Assembly (NCBI RefSeq): GCF_026965555.1
Contig: NZ_CP114040.1
Coordinates: 620,001-684,000 of the forward strand
DNA length: 64,000 nt
Direction: 5' to 3'
Origin: Nannocystis punicea
GTDB lineage: Bacteria; Myxococcota_A; Polyangia; Nannocystales; Nannocystaceae
Shown: positions 19,981 to 29,066 of the stretch, piece by piece
Layout: every line of letters starts with the position of its first letter
Numbering within the stretch: position 1 is the first letter of the stretch
Made by a program: the position numbers and the translations under genes
The notes under the pieces: generated by a model
The model's database searches: none
What the model was told of the DNA's origin: nothing
What the model saw: only the letters and a program-made list of their open reading frames with translations

Positions 19981-21127
19981 CGCCGGCTCCTTCCGCGGCG
20001 CGGCCGGGCCGCAGGCGCTGGGCCCTGCGGCGGTCGAAGAACAGCCACGCGCCGTTGGCGGTGATGAAGAGGGTCAGCAGGTTGCACGCGGTCCACAGCA
20101 GCTTGAGCGGCAGGCCGCCGTAGTCGCCGAAGTGCAGCGGCTCCGCCAGGAACATCGCGTGCAGGTAGCCCGGCAGCTCGACGTCGCGGGCGACCTCGCC
20201 GGTGTCGGCGTCGATCATCACCGCGTCGATCATGCGCGCCTCGAGGCCCTCCGTGCCGCCGAGCAGCACCGCGTAGTGGCGCGGGGTGGTGAGGTCCATG
20301 CCGGGGTAGAGGATCGATCGCACCCCCCACCCGGACCTCGCGTGCGCAGTGGCGACCTCGATCACCCGCGGGACCGACACCGGCGGGTGTCGGGCGTCGA
20401 CCGGCGTGGCATCGCTGTACTCCTGGCGGATCGCGGCCAGGTCGGTCATCTGCCACACGCCCAGCGCGATGGTGCTGAAGCCGAGCAAGAAGCCCGACAG
20501 GCTGACGACCACGGCCCACCCGAGCACCACCGCGCCGATGAAGTTGTGCAGGTCGAGCTGCGCCAGGCGGGCGCCGCGGCCCCTGCGGATGACGCCATAG
20601 GCGATCCGTCGCACGTAGGGCGCGTAGAGGACGAGGCCCGACAGCAGCGAGGCGAGCACCAGCAGGCCGACGAGCGCGCCGAGGAGGCGCCCGGGCAGGC
20701 CGAGGAACCACTCGGCGTGCAGCTCGAGCAGGACGCCGGTGAAGCTCCTGTCGGGGTCCTCGTCGTCGCCGAGCATGCGCCCGCTCGCCAGCTCGAAGTA
20801 GGCCAGCCGCGCGCGCTCGAAGCCGGTCTCCTCGGGCGCGGCGACCACCCCGAGCATCACCCCGGGATGGTTCAGCGGGTCGAGCCCGACGCTGAGCACC
20901 CGCTGGTCCGGGAACTCGCGCCCCAGCGTCGCCAGACAGTCGCCGACCCGCGCCTCGCCCTCCGCCGCGCGGACCGGCACCACCCCCAGCGCGGCGTCGA
21001 TCTCCTCGCGGAAGACCAACACTGCGCCCGTCAGACACAGCACGAGGAACGGCAGGGTGGCGACGAGGCTCGCCCAGCGGTGGATCTGGAGGTTCAGGCG
21101 GAACCAGCGGGAGGTCGACGGTTGCAC
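19967..21127 (-). CDS. PepSY-associated TM protein (likely iron-uptake reductase)
   Basis: 386 residues from a GTG at 21127. The N-terminus reads LNLQIHRWASLVATLPFLVL followed by TGAVLVFREEID, the standard opening of PepSY_TM proteins. Further membrane helices lie near residues 155-180, 205-230 and 350-370, with a DLHNFIGAVVLGW segment typical of the family. Members usually work in the inner membrane with TonB-dependent siderophore uptake, probably as ferric-siderophore reductases. A Fur-box-like site lies 6 bp upstream of the start codon, supporting iron control. Upstream in-frame sequence to 21310 crosses that AT-rich site and is Pro/Arg-rich, so the longer start is rejected. Confidence 0.87.
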   Translation of the reverse strand: MQPSTSRWFRLNLQIHRWASLVATLPFLVLCLTGAVLVFREEIDAALGVVPVRAAEGEARVGDCLATLGREFPDQRVLSVGLDPLNHPGVMLGVVAAPEETGFERARLAYFELASGRMLGDDEDPDRSFTGVLLELHAEWFLGLPGRLLGALVGLLVLASLLSGLVLYAPYVRRIAYGVIRRGRGARLAQLDLHNFIGAVVLGWAVVVSLSGFLLGFSTIALGVWQMTDLAAIRQEYSDATPVDARHPPVSVPRVIEVATAHARSGWGVRSILYPGMDLTTPRHYAVLLGGTEGLEARMIDAVMIDADTGEVARDVELPGYLHAMFLAEPLHFGDYGGLPLKLLWTACNLLTLFITANGAWLFFDRRRAQRLRPGRAAEGAGDEGA

Positions 21128-21132
21128 GGTGT

Positions 21133-21151
21133 GATTTTGACTATCAATATC
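21133..21151 (-). promoter_or_regulatory. Fur-box-like operator
   Basis: On the minus strand the site reads GATATTGATAGTCAAAATC, matching 15 of 19 positions of the classical Fur box GATAATGATAATCATTATC. It is an AT-rich island in very GC-rich DNA and lies directly upstream of the PepSY-TM start codon. Its closeness to the GTG suggests a very short leader or leaderless message. Confidence 0.7.
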
Positions 21152-21284
21152 AGAATGCCGGCCGGCGATCAACGGCCTGCGGCCGAGCGGCGGGGGCTGC
21201 TTCGAACCTCCGCGAGCGAGCGGCGGTCCTGCGGTGAGCGCCGGCCCGACGGGAGCCCGAGCCGGAGGCGCGCTCCGTGGGTGG

Positions 21285-21310
21285 CCCCGAGGACATGTTC
21301 CTTCGGGCAT
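21285..21310. repeat. Palindrome variant
   Basis: GAGGACATG is followed by ATGTTCCTTCGGGCAT (21295-21310), with two mismatches from the consensus. It lies in the 235-bp gap upstream of the PepSY gene and 53 bp past the end of the minus-strand gene at 21363. Confidence 0.6.
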
Positions 21311-21362
21311 TTCGTCGGGGCCACGCCGGCCCCGATCGGCGAGCGAGCTCGCGGGGCCGCGG

Positions 21363-22259
21363 CTACGAAGGGAGGCCTTGCGAGCTCGCGTCGTCGCTCG
21401 GCGGCGAGAGGAGCTCGCGAAGCTCGCTTCGCACCGCTTCGTCCGGATGTTGCTCCGCCCAGGTCTGCAGCCTGCGCGTCACTTCCTCGTCCGCGGGATC
21501 GAGCTCGTGGAGCAGGAGAGCGGCGCGGATCTGGTGATAGGCCTCGATCAGGGGATGGGTCGGGCCACTGCGAGCGATGACACCCTCGCCGTCGGGAGTG
21601 GAGACCACGTGCCCGTCGTCGAACGCGGTGCGGCCTTCGAGCCCGATCCCGTCCATCAGACCGCGCAGGAATTCGCGGTACCTCTCGCGCGTGTGAGCGG
21701 GGTCGGCGTGGGCCAGAGCGGCGACGAGTTCGTAGGCGTCGACCGGGTCGTCTTCGCGGTACTGGGCGACGAGGTCGTCGTACGCTCGCTGGAGCGCCTC
21801 CGAGCGGGCGGCGAGGCGGCCGACGATCTCGCGGACGCGCATGACCTGCTCGTAGCGCCACTCCGGCAGCGCCTGCGCGATCTGGCCGGCGATCTGCTCG
21901 GTCTCGATGCCGGCGAGGGCGAGGCGGCACAGGGCGTCGGTCGCGTGCGCCTGCGTCCAGTCGTACGCGCCGAAAGCCACCCGGCCGAGGTCTTCCAGCG
22001 CGGCCGGGCCGAGGTGGAACCAGATCTCGAAGATCGCCTCCTGGCAGGCCCACATCCAGTCACCGAGGCCCTCGAACTTGCCGGCGAGATGGGCCGGCTT
22101 CTCGGGCGGATTCCAGAAGTACGGGCGTGCGCTGCCGAGCACCTTCACGCCGAACTCCTCGGCCGCCTGCCGGGCCCGTCGCGTGAACAATTCGCGATCC
22201 TCGACGGCCGCTGCGACGTCGGCGATCTCTGGGCCCGGGTCTCGCTTACGCCAAAACAC
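21363..22259 (-). CDS. Hypothetical cytoplasmic protein
   Basis: About 298 residues from a GTG at 22259 (VFWRKRDPGPE). Helix-rich, soluble, with several Trp-containing segments (WACQEAIFEIWFH near residue 75) and an acidic C-terminal half. No domain recognised. A longer frame to 22478 exists, but the added residues are Arg/Pro/Ala-rich with no codon bias. No palindrome inside the gene. Confidence 0.72.
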   Translation of the reverse strand: MFWRKRDPGPEIADVAAAVEDRELFTRRARQAAEEFGVKVLGSARPYFWNPPEKPAHLAGKFEGLGDWMWACQEAIFEIWFHLGPAALEDLGRVAFGAYDWTQAHATDALCRLALAGIETEQIAGQIAQALPEWRYEQVMRVREIVGRLAARSEALQRAYDDLVAQYREDDPVDAYELVAALAHADPAHTRERYREFLRGLMDGIGLEGRTAFDDGHVVSTPDGEGVIARSGPTHPLIEAYHQIRAALLLHELDPADEEVTRRLQTWAEQHPDEAVRSELRELLSPPSDDASSQGLPS

Positions 22260-22507
22260 CGTCGCAGTGTACCCGACGTCGACGTGAACCGCGGGTGCGC
22301 TTCGGGGCCGCCTCGCGCCGCTGCGCACCGAGCCGCTGGCCACGGACGCGGGTGTGGCGACGGTGGCACGACGGTGGGCCCGATCGGGCTGATGATGAGG
22401 TTGCGGTCCATGAATCGCGTGCGGGGTGCCGGCCGCGGGGCGGCTCACGCCTGCTGCGCGGGCGCGCGGCGTTGACACCCGGGTGACGGCGGGATAGCGC
22501 TGCGAGG

Positions 22508-23734
22508 GTGCGAATCCTCGAGCGTCTGTTCCTGATCTCCGCGTTCGCGCTGTCGGCCTGCGGCGACGACGGCGGCACCTCGGCCGGCGACACCTCCGGC
22601 GCGAGCGCGACGGACACGAGCACGACGGACGCGAGCACGACGGACGCGAGCACGACGGACGCGAGCACGACGGACGCGAGCACCACGGACGCGAGCACCA
22701 CGACCGGCACTGGCGAGCCGACGACCACCGTCGCGCCGACGAGCACGAGCACGAGCACGACCACGGGCGACGGCACGAGCACCACGGGCGACGGCGTGTG
22801 GGAGGACTTCGAGGCTCAGCGCGCCTCGCTGCTCGAGACGCTGGCGCCGCCGATCGTCAGCTGCATCGCCAAGGTCGACACCGATCACCCGGTGTGGAAC
22901 GGCTGCATCGACTGGCACTCGTCGGTCCACGCCACCTATGCCCTGCACATCATCCACGAGCACACCGGCGACGCGAGCTACCTCGAGGCGGCCGAGGCCA
23001 AGATGACGCCGGCGGGGCTCGAGGCCGAGCTCGACAACGTGAAGGCGGTCGCGTATCCGCAGGAGATCCCCTACGGCTACGCGTGGTTCTTGACCCTGGC
23101 GCGGGCGCGCGAGCGGATCACCGGGGCCACCGATCTGGTGCCGCTGGCGACGGAGATCTCGACGCAGCTGCGGGACTATGTGCTCGACCGGACGCCGGCC
23201 CAGTTCGAGGCCGGGATGCTGCGCGACGATTATTTAAACCTGTCGTGGGCGATCCTCAACTTGTGGCAATGGGGGCAGTTCACCGGCGACGCCGCGCTGG
23301 CGGCCGAGATGGAGGAGCTGCTGCTGCCCCCCGCGGTGGTCGAGCAATTCGACGCGCTGTGCCCATTCGCGCAGGAGGAGGCCGACGCCGACGACTTCTT
23401 CCCGCCGTGCCTGCACCGCGCGCTGGCCCTGGCCACCATGTGGCCGCAGCGCGAGGCGACCGCCTGGCTCGATTCCTGGCTGCCCGCCGACCCGGTGCTG
23501 ACGCCGATCGCCATGCCCGCGGCGGCGCATATCAGCGGCCTCAACTTCTCGCGCGCCTGGGGCCTCTACGCCGGCTACCGCGCGACCGGTGATACTGCCC
23601 TGCGCGACCTGTACCTCGACCACCTGCTGACCCACATCGATCACCCCGAATACTGGGCCGAGGATTATTATAATTATTCGCACTGGGTCGCGCAGTTCGG
23701 GGTCCACGCGATCGCCCTGACCTACGAGCCGTGA
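22508..23734 (+). CDS. DUF2891-family lipoprotein
   Basis: 408 residues from a GTG. The lipobox FALSAC gives the lipid Cys at residue 18. A Thr/Ser spacer of about 75 residues follows, containing five copies of a 15-bp DNA repeat. The domain starts near residue 98 and contains HPVWNGCIDWHSSVHATYAL, the hallmark of DUF2891 (W-H-S-S/A-V-H), whose fold resembles an alpha/alpha barrel of glycan-active enzymes; no biochemical function is established. The C-terminal YYNYSHWVAQFGVHA matches the family end. Confidence 0.88.
   Translation: MRILERLFLISAFALSACGDDGGTSAGDTSGASATDTSTTDASTTDASTTDASTTDASTTDASTTTGTGEPTTTVAPTSTSTSTTTGDGTSTTGDGVWEDFEAQRASLLETLAPPIVSCIAKVDTDHPVWNGCIDWHSSVHATYALHIIHEHTGDASYLEAAEAKMTPAGLEAELDNVKAVAYPQEIPYGYAWFLTLARARERITGATDLVPLATEISTQLRDYVLDRTPAQFEAGMLRDDYLNLSWAILNLWQWGQFTGDAALAAEMEELLLPPAVVEQFDALCPFAQEEADADDFFPPCLHRALALATMWPQREATAWLDSWLPADPVLTPIAMPAAAHISGLNFSRAWGLYAGYRATGDTALRDLYLDHLLTHIDHPEYWAEDYYNYSHWVAQFGVHAIALTYEP
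22621..22695 (+). repeat. 15-bp tandem repeat in lipoprotein spacer
   Basis: Five copies of CACGACGGACGCGAG (the fifth with one change) encode repeated STTDA. Degenerate units flank it. Copy number may vary between strains. Confidence 0.9.
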
Positions 23735-23747
23735 GGTCGTCGCGGCG

Positions 23748-23776
23748 AGCCCGGGAGCTCCGAAGCTTCTCGGGCT
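23748..23776 (+). terminator. Terminator-like hairpin after DUF2891 gene
   Basis: Arms AGCCCG and CGGGCT, with an inner AGCT/AGCT stem interrupted by a bulge, 14 bp after the stop codon. No T-run follows, so this is a weak call. Confidence 0.4.
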
Positions 23777-23836
23777 GCCGCCGGCGAGAAACCGCTTGAC
23801 CCGGCCCGGCGGGTGCGGTCTCGTCCCCGTACCCCC

Positions 23837-24214
23837 ATGCCCGTCAAGCTGATCGTCGCCCTCGCTCTCCTCGCCCTCGCCACCACGATGCAGGTCATGC
23901 GCATCGCCGAGGGCGGCCACACCATCGGCGATTACGTCAACCTCTCGCTCAAGCTGTTCCTGGTGGTCGGCCTCGTGCGGGGCAGCGAGAGCGCGCGGAC
24001 GCTGGCGCTGGTGGTCGGCGGGCTCAACGTCCTGATCGGCGTCCTGGCTGTGTTCGCCGTCGGCGCCGTCCTCGGCTACCTGTCGCTGGCCCTGCAGCTG
24101 CAACTGGCCGTGCCGCTGGTGTTCGGCGCCTATCTGCTGTGGTGCATGAGCCAGGAAGACGTGAAGACCTGGCTGTACAAGCGCGCCTTCGCCGGGGTCG
24201 CCGACACCGAGTGA
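23837..24214 (+). CDS. Small multi-pass membrane protein
   Basis: 125 residues from the ATG at 23837. Four hydrophobic segments at roughly residues 3-20, 32-48, 53-77 and 83-105. There is no signal peptide cleavage site and no recognisable family; it resembles small uncharacterised inner-membrane proteins. The upstream in-frame ATG would add eight residues with weaker bias. Confidence 0.72.
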   Translation: MPVKLIVALALLALATTMQVMRIAEGGHTIGDYVNLSLKLFLVVGLVRGSESARTLALVVGGLNVLIGVLAVFAVGAVLGYLSLALQLQLAVPLVFGAYLLWCMSQEDVKTWLYKRAFAGVADTE

Positions 24215-24573
24215 GCTGCGCCGCTCGGGCGCCCGGAGCTGCCGCCCGCGTTCCCGCCGGGAGCTCCGGCGGGCAATGTCGTGCGGCCGTACGTTCACGC
24301 AGGCCGCGCGAGGCGAGCGCCTCCGCGCGCCGCAATGTCGCTGTATCGGCGCGCGTGTCTGCTGGCGAGCGAGTCAGGACCGACGACAGCCAATGGTATG
24401 TGTGTTCGAGGCCCGGCCGATGGCGGTGTTGTGGGCTGTGCCTCGATTTCGTCGAGCAGCACGTCTTCGCGCGCGAAGACGGCCGGCCGGCCGTTGCCCG
24501 TATATGCGCACCGTGAGAGGGACCACAGGCGGCTTGTGAGGCGTCACAGGGTATAGGAAAATCGGGCCCTGAC
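24215..24573. other. Intergenic region
   Basis: 359 bp with no credible gene. A hairpin with arms CCCGCCGG and CCGGCGGG (24253-24273) may terminate the preceding gene. The remainder should contain the kinase promoter; I see no convincing -35/-10 pair. Confidence 0.5.
24253..24273 (+). terminator. Terminator-like hairpin
   Basis: Perfect 8-bp arms around GAGCT, 39 bp after the stop codon at 24214. No following T-run. Confidence 0.4.
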
Positions 24574-26034
24574 ATGGTCGAGGCGGGGGAAGACTGGGCG
24601 GAGCTGCGCGCTCACGAACCCGAGGACTTGATCGGTGCGGTATTGGACAACCGTTACCGAATCCTCGAGGTGCTCGGGGCCGGGGGTATGGGGACCGTGT
24701 ATCGCGCCGAGCACATCGAGCTCGGCGAACAGGTGGCCGTGAAGCTGTTGAGTCCGCGCTTCGCTCACGACGCGGAGTGGGTGAAGCGGTTCCGTCGCGA
24801 GGCCAGAGCGGCGCTGCGGATCCGCCACGACAACGTGGTGCGCGTCCTGGACTTCGCCGCGCCGGCCCCAGGTTTCGTGTACATGGTGATGGAACTGATC
24901 GCCGGCGAGAGCCTGGCCGATCTTTCGTACCGGGAGGGGTCGATCCCCTGGGATCGGGCGCTGGCCATCGCCGACCAGATCGCCAGCGCCCTGGAGGTCG
25001 CCCATGCTCATGGCATTATTCACCGCGACATCAAGCTGTCCAATTGCGTTCGCACGACAGTGGCCGGCCATGATGATTTCATCAAGGTGCTGGACTTCGG
25101 CATAGCGAAGTGGATGGACTCGGAGGGGGAGGGGGCGGATGCGCCACGAACCTCGACCGGGGTATGGATGGGCACCGCCGAGTACATGGCACCGGAGATG
25201 TTCCGGGGCGAGCAGCCGGACCCGCGCGTGGACGTGTACGCCCTCGGCATCTTGATGTATCGGCTGGTCGGCTGCCAGGCTCCATTCCGCGGTACGCACA
25301 TGGACGTCGCCATGCAACTCGCGGTCCGCGACGCTGCGCCCCCGAGCCGCTCCGCGCCCCCCGGCGTGCTCATCCCGCCCGAGGTCGATGCATTGATCCT
25401 CCGCGCGATCGCCCGTGAGCGCGAGGCGAGGACCCTTTCGATGACCGCGCTGCGCGCCGACATCCTCGCCGCTCTACGTGGTGTCCCCAGCCCCGAGAGT
25501 ACGAGCGACGACGTGACCGTCGTCCTTCGGCGTGCCCCCGCCGTCGAACAGGTACCGGATCCGGAACCCGTCACCGCGACGACTACGATCGGAGGCCGCA
25601 AGCCGCGGCCTGGGGACGTTCGTGTGCAGACCACGGAGCCTGTCGCCGTGCTTCCACGACGAAGGTGGGGGATGGCCTACGGCCTGGGAAGCGCGGCGCT
25701 CCTCGGGGTCGCGGCGATCTTGGGATGGGTCGCGTGGCCGCGGGACGAGCCCGTTCACGGGGGCACGGGGGGAGAAATGGTGCCAGAGCCCGCTACCGTG
25801 GAGGTGTCTGCGGCGCCCTCGCTCGTCACGGAGGCGGGACCGCCGAGCCCATCCGTCGCGCCGGCCGAACACCCGCTGGCGGGCGCGAGCCCAGCTGCGA
25901 GCGCCCCGGCGGTGTCCGAGGCCGCTTCGAAGGCCGAGGCCGCACCGGCGCCCGAGAAGCCGAAGCAGCCCTCGCGCAAACGCCCCACCAAGGGCCGACC
26001 CAAGGTGGTCGATCCGTGGCGCTCGGGGCAATGA
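24574..26034 (+). CDS. Ser/Thr protein kinase, membrane-anchored
   Basis: 486 residues. The kinase domain spans about residues 27-290: glycine loop GAGGMGTVYRAEH, catalytic Lys in VAVKLL, HRD loop IIHRDIKLSN, DFG motif VLDFGIA and YMAPEMF. A linker with Thr-rich patches follows, then one transmembrane helix near residues 370-388 (GLGSAALLGVAAILGWVAW). The outer part is Ala/Pro/Glu-rich and ends in a Lys/Arg-rich tail. This is the standard Pkn2-type eukaryote-like kinase of myxobacteria, signalling from the membrane. All catalytic residues are present. Confidence 0.95.
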   Translation: MVEAGEDWAELRAHEPEDLIGAVLDNRYRILEVLGAGGMGTVYRAEHIELGEQVAVKLLSPRFAHDAEWVKRFRREARAALRIRHDNVVRVLDFAAPAPGFVYMVMELIAGESLADLSYREGSIPWDRALAIADQIASALEVAHAHGIIHRDIKLSNCVRTTVAGHDDFIKVLDFGIAKWMDSEGEGADAPRTSTGVWMGTAEYMAPEMFRGEQPDPRVDVYALGILMYRLVGCQAPFRGTHMDVAMQLAVRDAAPPSRSAPPGVLIPPEVDALILRAIAREREARTLSMTALRADILAALRGVPSPESTSDDVTVVLRRAPAVEQVPDPEPVTATTTIGGRKPRPGDVRVQTTEPVAVLPRRRWGMAYGLGSAALLGVAAILGWVAWPRDEPVHGGTGGEMVPEPATVEVSAAPSLVTEAGPPSPSVAPAEHPLAGASPAASAPAVSEAASKAEAAPAPEKPKQPSRKRPTKGRPKVVDPWRSGQ

Positions 26035-26115
26035 GGCAGCCAGTAACTCACGCCTCGACGTCACCCTCGTCCCTCTCGCCTCGCCATAGCGATGCCGCCG
26101 GGATGGTTCCGTAAT

Positions 26116-26131
26116 ATGTCCTTAAGGACAT
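26116..26131. repeat. Exact palindrome between converging genes
   Basis: ATGTCCTTAAGGACAT is perfect over 16 bp. It lies between the kinase stop (26034) and the KAS III-like stop (26136), where it could terminate transcription from both sides. Confidence 0.85.
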
Positions 26132-26135
26132 TGCG

Positions 26136-27101
26136 TCACGTACGGCGCAGCAGCATCGCCGCGAAGTTCTGGCCGCAGCCGAGGCCCATCAGCACCACGT
26201 GGCGGCTCTGCAGCGAGCGGGCGTGCAGCGACAGGACGATCGCCGCGGTCGCCAGGGTGCAGTTGCCGAGGGTCTCGACCACGCTCGGCAGCTCGGCCGG
26301 GCCGAGGTGTTGTTGCCAGGCCGCGAGGACGGGGCGGTTGGGCTGGTGGGTGACGAGCGCGACGTCGGCCGGCGACAGGCCGTGGCGGGCCAGCAGGGTG
26401 CTCCATAGCCGCAGCGGCGCCGCGGTCGCCAGCTCCTCGTAGACGCGGCGGGCGGCGGCCTCGAACACGAAGGTGAGCTGTGGGTCGGGGTTCGGTTCGG
26501 CGGCGCGTCGCGGTCGTCGGAGCTGCACAGTCATCGCCTCGCGCAGCTCGCTGTAGGTCTCGCCGAGCTCGTCGACGAAGCGGAGCGAGCCGCCGCGGCC
26601 GACCACCACCGCGCCCGCCCCGTCGCCGATCCCGAACGCCCCGGCGTCGGCGTAATCGACCAGGCGGCTCCAGCCGGCGGCGACCACCACCAGCGCGCGC
26701 TCGCAGCGGCCGGCGGCGACCGCCTCGCACGCGCTCGTCAAGGCGACCACGAAGTTGGTGAACTCGGAGTGGATCGGCACCACGGTCGCGTCGCGGCGCA
26801 GGCCGAGCTCGGCGTGCAGCGCGAACAGGCCGCTCGGCGTCACGTGCTCGGCCGGCGACACCGCGCCGTACAGGCGGTCGATCGCGCCTGCGGCGACGCC
26901 GGCGTCGGCGAGGGCGGCCCGGGCCGCGCGCACGCCGAGCGCCTCGACGCGCTCGCCGGGGGCCAGCACGCGGCGCTCGCGGAAGCCGGTGAACGGCGAC
27001 CCGGCGGCGTGCGGCAGCCCGGCGAACAGCGGGTCGTCGTTGTGGCGGATCGTGTCCGGCACCGCGTGCCCGAGGCCGAGGATCCCGACCTCCGTGATCA
27101 C
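26136..27101 (-). CDS. KAS III-like protein without catalytic cysteine
   Basis: 321 residues with the thiolase/KAS III fold: VGILGLGHAVP at the N-terminus, GIGDGAGAVVVG near residue 145, THQPNRPV (catalytic His region) and ETLGNCTLATAA (catalytic Asn region). The segment that should read A-A-C-A-G-F is HSEFTNF, so the nucleophile corresponding to FabH Cys112 is Phe114. A Cys lies five residues after ALTS, but that is not the usual site. The protein is probably not a normal condensing enzyme; it may be a partner subunit or use another chemistry. Its GTG overlaps the stop of the upstream TPP enzyme (GTGA), so the two are coupled. Confidence 0.82.
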   Translation of the reverse strand: MITEVGILGLGHAVPDTIRHNDDPLFAGLPHAAGSPFTGFRERRVLAPGERVEALGVRAARAALADAGVAAGAIDRLYGAVSPAEHVTPSGLFALHAELGLRRDATVVPIHSEFTNFVVALTSACEAVAAGRCERALVVVAAGWSRLVDYADAGAFGIGDGAGAVVVGRGGSLRFVDELGETYSELREAMTVQLRRPRRAAEPNPDPQLTFVFEAAARRVYEELATAAPLRLWSTLLARHGLSPADVALVTHQPNRPVLAAWQQHLGPAELPSVVETLGNCTLATAAIVLSLHARSLQSRHVVLMGLGCGQNFAAMLLRRT

Positions 27102-28834
27102 GCCGCACCTGCCGGGCCGGGGGCGCGCTCGGTGCCGAAGAACTCCGCCACCGCGCGGGCGCGGCGGGCCAGCGTCGGCGCCATCACGGTCGGGTCGACG
27201 CGGACGTTGATCACGGTCGGGCGCGCGCCGGCGAGGGCCTCGCGCAGGGCCGCCCGCAGCGACTGCACGTCGTCGACCTCGACGCCGACGGCCCCGAACC
27301 CGCGCGCCACCGCGGCGGCGTCGATGCGGCGGCGGAACCCGTAGAAGCCCGCGTCGCCGCCGAACGCCAGCTGTTCGCCCTGCTGGATCATCCCGTGGCC
27401 CGCGTTGTCGAGCACCACCCACGTCACCGGCAGGCCGAGCTCGACGGCGGTGTGGACCTCGAAGCCGTGCATGGCGAACGCCGCGTCGCCGGTGAGCGCC
27501 ACGGCGCGCCGCCCGGGAGCCGCCAGCGCTCCGCCGATCACCCCCGCGACCGCGCTGCCCATCGCCGCGAGGCCCATGTCGATGAAGTAGGTGCCCGGCC
27601 GGCGCGCCTCGAAGTGATGGCCGGCCCACAGGCTCGAGTTGCCGGTGTCGACGAACAACAGGCCGTCGTCGGGCAGCGCCGCGCGCAGCTCGGTGATCAC
27701 GCGCGGCGGCGACAGCGGCGAGGCCTCGGAGCTCCGCTGCTCCGCCTGCTCCCACCGCGGCACCTCGCGCGTCAGGCTAGCGAGCGCCTCCGGTGCGGCC
27801 CGCGGCGCGCCGGTCGGGATCGCCTCCGCGATCGCGTCGAGGGTCGCGCGCGCGTCGCCCACGAGGCCGAGCGTCACCGGGTAGTTCTTGCCGATCTGCA
27901 ATGGGTCGACGTCGATCTGCACGAACGCGACCGGGGCTCGCAGCCGCTGGCTCCACGCGCTCGACGCGAACTCGCCCAGGCTCGAGCCGATCACGAGGAT
28001 CACGTCGTCGTCCTCGAGGTAGCGATCGGACCGCGCGTGGCCGCCCATGCCGAACACGCCGAGCGACAGCGGGTGATCCTCGGGGAACACCGACTTGCCC
28101 TTCGGCGAGGTCACCACCGGCGCCTGCAGCCGCTCCGCCAGCCGCAGCAGCGCCGGCTCGGCTCTGGCGAGCGCGACCCCGTGGCCGGCGAACAGCGTCG
28201 GCCGGCGCGCGCCCGCCAGCAGCCGCGCGGCCTGCTCGATGTCCTCGGCGCGCGCCACCGATACGCGCTGCGGGCGATAGCTGGCCGGCTCGCGGACCTC
28301 GTACGGCACCTTCACGCGCGCGAGGTCGGCGGGGATGTTGAGGTGGACCGGCCCGGGGCGGCCCGTGGTCGCGGTGCGCAGCGCATGTCGTAGCATTCGC
28401 ATGCCCATCTGCGCCGTCACCACCATCGCCGACAGCTTCGTCACCGGCCGCAAGATCTCGACGACGTCGACCCCGTGCCAGGTGCTCTCCTGGATCGCGC
28501 CGAGGCCGAACATTCCGGTCGCGACTTGCCCCGTGAGGTAGAGGACCGGCAGCGAGTCGGCGTGCGCCGCGGCCACGCCGGTGAGCGCGTTGGTGGCCCC
28601 GGGCCCCGAGGTGACGCAGCAGACGGCCGGCTCGCCGCGGACCCGCGCGTGCGCGTTGGCCATGAACGCCGCGCCCGCCTCGTGGCGCGCCAGCACGAAG
28701 CGCATGCGCCCGCGGGCCTTCAGCGCCTCGAACAGCGCGCTGAGCGGCCCGCCCGGCACCCCGAAGAGGTGCGAGACGCCCTCGAGCTCGAGCTGCTCGA
28801 GGAGCTGATGAATGAGCGGGGCGTCGGTCGCCAT
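27098..28834 (-). CDS. Thiamine-diphosphate-dependent enzyme, acetolactate synthase-like
   Basis: 578 residues from the ATG at 28834. Three domains are seen: N-terminal Pyr domain with GVPGGPLSAL and ARHEAGAAFMA (activating Glu), a central domain (PTLFAGHGVALA) and a C-terminal PP domain with the TPP motif GDAAFAMHGFEVHTAVEL to VVLDN. It is close in layout to acetolactate synthase and other acyloin-forming enzymes, but substrate cannot be read from sequence; no small regulatory subunit is nearby. It is followed by the KAS III-like gene with a 4-bp overlap, which suggests a short pathway joining an acyl unit to an alpha-keto acid. An inverted repeat overlaps the start codon. Confidence 0.85.
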   Translation of the reverse strand: MATDAPLIHQLLEQLELEGVSHLFGVPGGPLSALFEALKARGRMRFVLARHEAGAAFMANAHARVRGEPAVCCVTSGPGATNALTGVAAAHADSLPVLYLTGQVATGMFGLGAIQESTWHGVDVVEILRPVTKLSAMVVTAQMGMRMLRHALRTATTGRPGPVHLNIPADLARVKVPYEVREPASYRPQRVSVARAEDIEQAARLLAGARRPTLFAGHGVALARAEPALLRLAERLQAPVVTSPKGKSVFPEDHPLSLGVFGMGGHARSDRYLEDDDVILVIGSSLGEFASSAWSQRLRAPVAFVQIDVDPLQIGKNYPVTLGLVGDARATLDAIAEAIPTGAPRAAPEALASLTREVPRWEQAEQRSSEASPLSPPRVITELRAALPDDGLLFVDTGNSSLWAGHHFEARRPGTYFIDMGLAAMGSAVAGVIGGALAAPGRRAVALTGDAAFAMHGFEVHTAVELGLPVTWVVLDNAGHGMIQQGEQLAFGGDAGFYGFRRRIDAAAVARGFGAVGVEVDDVQSLRAALREALAGARPTVINVRVDPTVMAPTLARRARAVAEFFGTERAPGPAGAA

Positions 28835-28874
28835 CAATTGGTTGGTGACGCGAGGCGGGCGATCAATTGATGGC
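28830..28874. promoter_or_regulatory. Inverted repeat at start of TPP-enzyme gene
   Basis: Perfect 11-bp arms GCCATCAATTG (28830-28840) and CAATTGATGGC (28864-28874), 23 bp apart. The left arm overlaps the start codon of the TPP-enzyme gene. The core ATCAATTGAT (28862-28871) is itself a palindrome, so this could be a two-site operator. The site is AT-rich against its surroundings. Confidence 0.5.
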
Positions 28875-29066
28875 CGCGTCCGCGCCGCTCGCGCCAGGGG
28901 TCGAACCCTCCTGTCCTTCCGAACAGCTTCTCCGTGGACCGAGCATCGCGGGCTCCAGGTCCCGCCGCGCGGTCACGCGCGAGGACGGCCGCCGACGATT
29001 TTTTTCAGGACGCGGAAATTGATCGGCCGGCTCGTGGAACTTGGAGGTTGCGACCAGGAAATTTCG

